From contig CAKRKX010000101.1 of the NCBI GenBank assembly GCA_934358675.1, positions 1-7,567 of the forward strand: 7,567 nucleotides of DNA, in the 5' to 3' direction. The first letter of the stretch is position 1. Each line of letters starts with the position of its first letter. Below the pieces are notes generated by a model. It saw only the letters and a list, made by a program, of their open reading frames with translations. It searched no databases and had not been told where the DNA came from. This document shows, piece by piece, positions 4,847-7,567 of this stretch. Source of the DNA: an uncultured Agathobacter sp. (GTDB lineage Bacteria; Bacillota; Clostridia; Lachnospirales; Lachnospiraceae). The position numbers and the translations under genes were made by a program.

Positions 4847-6304
4847 TTAAAACCAATCTTTCATGATCGGATATAACTGTTTAAATTTCTGATATTTTTC
4901 TTCGTACTTTTGAACCAGTTCCGGATCAGGCTCTACCGTGTCAATCACCTTGACAAGCTTTGCACATGCATGCTCAACACTGTCGTATGTACCACATCCT
5001 ACCGCCGCGAGAATCGCCGCTCCGTATCCCGGACCTTCCTCCGATTCGATGATCTCAAGCTTCACATTCATGACTGCTGCGATAATCTGTCTCCAGAGTG
5101 GACTCTTGGCCCCACCTCCACAGATTCTGGAAGAATCGATCGTGATGCCGAGCGATCTGGCTACTTCAAGCGAATCGCGAAGACCGAACGCAACACCTTC
5201 GAGGACTGCAAGTGTCATATCCTCTCTCGTCGTATCCATCGACATTCCGACGAACATCGCTCTTGCATCCGGATTGTTATGCGGAGATCTCTCTCCCATT
5301 AAGTAAGGCAGATAGAATACCTGATTCTCACCGAGTGTTGTGATTCCTTTCTGCTCTCCGGCATAATCTTTTGTCTTTAAGATTTCATCCATCCACCACT
5401 TATTGCAGGACGCTGCGGAAAGCATACATCCCATCAGATGATAGCCACCGTCCGCATGTGCAAACGAGTGAAGCGCATTGTGCTCATCCACGCCAAACTT
5501 GTCGCTGGAGACAAAAAGCGTTCCGCTTGTTCCGAGCGAAAGATTGCAATGATCTGCGCCTACCGTTCCGGTTCCGACAGCCGCAGCTGCGTTATCACCG
5601 GCACCGACAATAATCTTGACTTCCGATGAGAGTCCCAGTTCTGCGGCAATCTCCTCTTTGAGCGTTCCGACAACCTCATAACTCTCATACAGATCCGGAA
5701 GCTGCTCACGCGATACATGACAGATCTCCATCATTTCTTTGGACCAGCATTTATTCTTGACATCCATAAGAAGCATTCCCGACGCATCCGAATAATCCGT
5801 GCAGAATGTTCCGGACAGACGGTATGCAAGGTAATCCTTCGGAAGCATAATTCTTTTTACCTTTGCCCAGAGTTCCGGTTCATGCTTCTGCATCCAGAGG
5901 ATTTTTGGTGCGGTAAAGCCCGCAAAAGCGATATTTGCGGTGTACTCTGTCAGCTTATCCCGTCCGATCACATCGTTTAAGTAAGCGGTCTCCTCCGTCG
6001 TACGACCGTCATTCCAGAGGATGGCAGGACGGACAACCGCGTCCTGCTCATCCAATGTCACGAGACCGTGCATCTGTCCGCCGAAGCTGATGCCGGCAAC
6101 ATCGCTTTTTTCACACTCCGACAACAGTTCCTTTAATCCGTCAACGGTCTGCTCATACCAGTCGTACGGATTCTGCTGGGACCAGCCGGAATGCGGAAAC
6201 GACAACGGATATTCTCTTGATACGATTTTCTCAATGCCGCCCTGCTCATTCATAAGAAGAAGCTTGACCGCACTTGTTCCAAGATCAACTCCTATGTATA
6301 ACAT
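4847..6304 (-). CDS. xylB: Xylulokinase (FGGY family)
   Basis: This complete, 485-residue protein has the usual length for xylulokinase. It would phosphorylate D-xylulose with ATP to D-xylulose 5-phosphate in the cytoplasm, feeding the pentose phosphate pathway. FGGY hallmarks are in order: the phosphate-binding 'VDLGTSAVK' (D7, G9, T10), 'GWSQQNP' at 40-46, substrate-contacting 'FGGQMHG' (M78, H79), the catalytic aspartate in 'GAGDN' (D237), 'LSLGTSGTLF' at about 255-264, and 'CGGGAKSPLW' near the C-terminus. The MHG and GAGDN forms are typical of XylB rather than glycerol or gluconate kinases. The start has AGGAGG (6310-6315) five bases upstream. The upstream gene is a FucI/AraA-fold isomerase, not a classical XylA, so a related ketose such as D-ribulose remains possible as the real substrate. 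Confidence 0.94.
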   Translation of the reverse strand: MLYIGVDLGTSAVKLLLMNEQGGIEKIVSREYPLSFPHSGWSQQNPYDWYEQTVDGLKELLSECEKSDVAGISFGGQMHGLVTLDEQDAVVRPAILWNDGRTTEETAYLNDVIGRDKLTEYTANIAFAGFTAPKILWMQKHEPELWAKVKRIMLPKDYLAYRLSGTFCTDYSDASGMLLMDVKNKCWSKEMMEICHVSREQLPDLYESYEVVGTLKEEIAAELGLSSEVKIIVGAGDNAAAAVGTGTVGADHCNLSLGTSGTLFVSSDKFGVDEHNALHSFAHADGGYHLMGCMLSAASCNKWWMDEILKTKDYAGEQKGITTLGENQVFYLPYLMGERSPHNNPDARAMFVGMSMDTTREDMTLAVLEGVAFGLRDSLEVARSLGITIDSSRICGGGAKSPLWRQIIAAVMNVKLEIIESEEGPGYGAAILAAVGCGTYDSVEHACAKLVKVIDTVEPDPELVQKYEEKYQKFKQLYPIMKDWF

Positions 6305-6316
6305 ATCTGCCTCCTA
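6305..6316 (-). promoter_or_regulatory. xylB ribosome site overlapping isomerase stop codon
   Basis: On the minus strand the isomerase stop TAG (6316-6314) overlaps the AGGAGG (6315-6310) that serves xylB, five bases before its ATG. Only nine bases separate the genes. Ribosomes finishing the isomerase clear or occupy the xylB initiation site, so the two enzymes are probably made by coupled translation. Confidence 0.85.
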
Positions 6317-7567
6317 TGCAAATGGATTCTCCGTCGGGTACCGAACACCTGCCGGCTGATTGTATCCAATCTCATCAACCTCAACACCGATGTACTTAAA
6401 TACTTCATATAACGCTTTTCCGTAATGACCGAATGCAACGGCTCCGTGATGAGGGAAGTTCTTCTCGATCAGTACATGACGGTAAAATCTGCCCATCTCA
6501 GGAATTGCAAAGATACCGATTGAACCGAACGATCTTGTTGCAACCGGAAGGACCTCACCGTGTGCAATGTAAGCACGAAGCTTTGCATCTGCGGTACTCT
6601 GCAGACGGAAGAATGTGATATTGCCGGGTACGATGGCGCCCTCAACCGTTCCTCTTGTGATATCAGGCTCCGTATCGGGCTCAAGAGAGTTATGCATGAT
6701 CAGCTGATACTTCAGCTCGGGGGAGCAGAGCTTGCAGACCGGGGTGTTTCCGCAGTGGAAGCCCATAAAGACATCGTCTTCCCTGTAATTATATCTTCCC
6801 TTTATGCTGTCTTCATACATATCGGCGGGAACGGTATTGTTGATATCGAGAATTGTAACGGCATCACCGGTGATGCAGGATGCAATATATTCGCTCAGTG
6901 CACCCCAGATATCGACCTCGCAGGCGATCGGAATGCCGCGTGATGCGAAGCGGGAGTTAACGTAACATGGCACAAATCCGAACTGAGTCTGGAAAGCAGG
7001 CCAGCATTTGTTGGCAAGAGCAACAAACTCTCTGCCGTCACGGTGATCACTGATCCAATCGGTAAGCGTGACCTCATACTGTGCCAGGCGCGGCAGTATG
7101 CCGGGCATTCTGTTTCCTGCGCCAAGCTCCTTTGCCATATCTTCGGCAACGGCGGGAATGCGCGGATCATCCATATGTGCGTGATAGGCCTCAAACAAGT
7201 CAAGCTCGGAGTTTTCCTCAATCTCGACTCCGAGATCATACAGACGTTTGATGGGAGCATTGCAGGCAAGAAAGTCTTTTGGACGCGGACCGAAGGAAAT
7301 TATTTTCAGGTTCGCAAGACCGAGGAGCGCCCTTGCAATCGGAAGGAACTCCTTTATATTCTCAGCTACCTGTTCCGCAGTGCCCACAGGTTTTTGCGGA
7401 ATGTAAGCTCTGATATTCCGAAGTGCAAGGTTATAGCTTGCGTTCAGCATACCGCAATAGGCATCGCCCCGTCCCTCGATGAGGTTGTCGCCCCTTTCCT
7501 CAGCGGCGGCAACAAACATGACCGGCCCGTCAAACTTTCCGGCAAGCAGTGTTTCAGTCGTCTCCGG
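6314..7567 (-). CDS. L-fucose/L-arabinose isomerase-fold sugar isomerase, 5' end missing
   Basis: The frame is open to the window edge: 417 residues are visible, beginning 'PETTETLLAGKFDGPVM', so the ATG at 7517-7519 is internal. The protein belongs to the FucI/AraA superfamily of metal-dependent aldose-ketose isomerases. The likely metal ligands are the glutamate of 'ACEVDIWG' (6917-6919), the aspartate of 'TILDINN' (6845-6847), and a histidine of 'NFPHHGAVAFGHYG' (6446-6451). The Glu-Asp spacing is 24 residues, the same as Glu337 and Asp361 of E. coli FucI as I recall them. The sequence is not close to classical FucI or AraA and looks like the broader family often labelled 'L-fucose isomerase-like'. 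The downstream coupled xylB suggests a pentose substrate, such as D-xylose or D-arabinose. No promoter is visible because the gene starts outside the window. Confidence 0.85.
   Translation of the reverse strand, partial: PETTETLLAGKFDGPVMFVAAAEERGDNLIEGRGDAYCGMLNASYNLALRNIRAYIPQKPVGTAEQVAENIKEFLPIARALLGLANLKIISFGPRPKDFLACNAPIKRLYDLGVEIEENSELDLFEAYHAHMDDPRIPAVAEDMAKELGAGNRMPGILPRLAQYEVTLTDWISDHRDGREFVALANKCWPAFQTQFGFVPCYVNSRFASRGIPIACEVDIWGALSEYIASCITGDAVTILDINNTVPADMYEDSIKGRYNYREDDVFMGFHCGNTPVCKLCSPELKYQLIMHNSLEPDTEPDITRGTVEGAIVPGNITFFRLQSTADAKLRAYIAHGEVLPVATRSFGSIGIFAIPEMGRFYRHVLIEKNFPHHGAVAFGHYGKALYEVFKYIGVEVDEIGYNQPAGVRYPTENPFA

Noticed and set aside
4797..4856. Longer ylmC start at 4856 or 4835
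   Set aside because: The added residues are outside the conserved family region, the longest form overlaps xylB, and neither start has a recognisable ribosome site.
4570..4866. 98-residue + strand open frame
   Set aside because: It is a shadow opposite ylmC and the end of xylB, with no ribosome site and low-information composition.

Overview
The window reads as chromosomal DNA from a low-to-mid GC Firmicute, most likely Lachnospiraceae (Roseburia/Agathobacter-like). The evidence is strong Shine-Dalgarno sites (AGGAGG-type) before nearly every gene, a YlmC/YmxH-family sporulation-associated protein next to nrdR, a YqeG-type HAD phosphatase, and the overall style of the proteins. This placement is inference; no rRNA or other marker is present. 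Most of the content is housekeeping or ordinary accessory metabolism, and I see no complete novel defence or mobile system. The unusual parts are in the non-coding DNA.

Region 1 (1-2572, + strand) is the distal part of an ABC-2-type exporter operon: the C-terminus of the ATPase, then two permease subunits whose genes overlap by 14 bases. Region 2 (2573-2816) is a hairpin-rich convergent intergenic stretch ending in a strong bidirectional terminator that separates the exporter from the minus-strand genes.

Region 3 (2817-4796, - strand), in transcription order, is ylmC/ymxH, nrdR (with its own near-consensus housekeeping promoter), an unrecognised 131-aa protein, and yqeG. The last two are separated by 2.4 copies of an 82-bp tandem repeat that contains two dyad symmetries per unit.

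Region 4 (4847-7567, - strand) is a sugar catabolic gene pair. A FucI/AraA-fold sugar isomerase, cut off at the window edge, precedes a xylulokinase whose ribosome site overlaps the isomerase stop codon. Isomerase plus kinase would convert an aldose to a ketose and then to a ketose phosphate.

The most interesting signal is at the junction of xylB and ylmC. A 14-bp hairpin, followed by five U residues, buries both the ribosome site and the start codon of ylmC in any transcript reading through from xylB. A sporulation sigma-E-like promoter sits so that a transcript starting there would lack the 5' arm of the hairpin. The structure is read directly from the sequence; the regulatory interpretation is a hypothesis.
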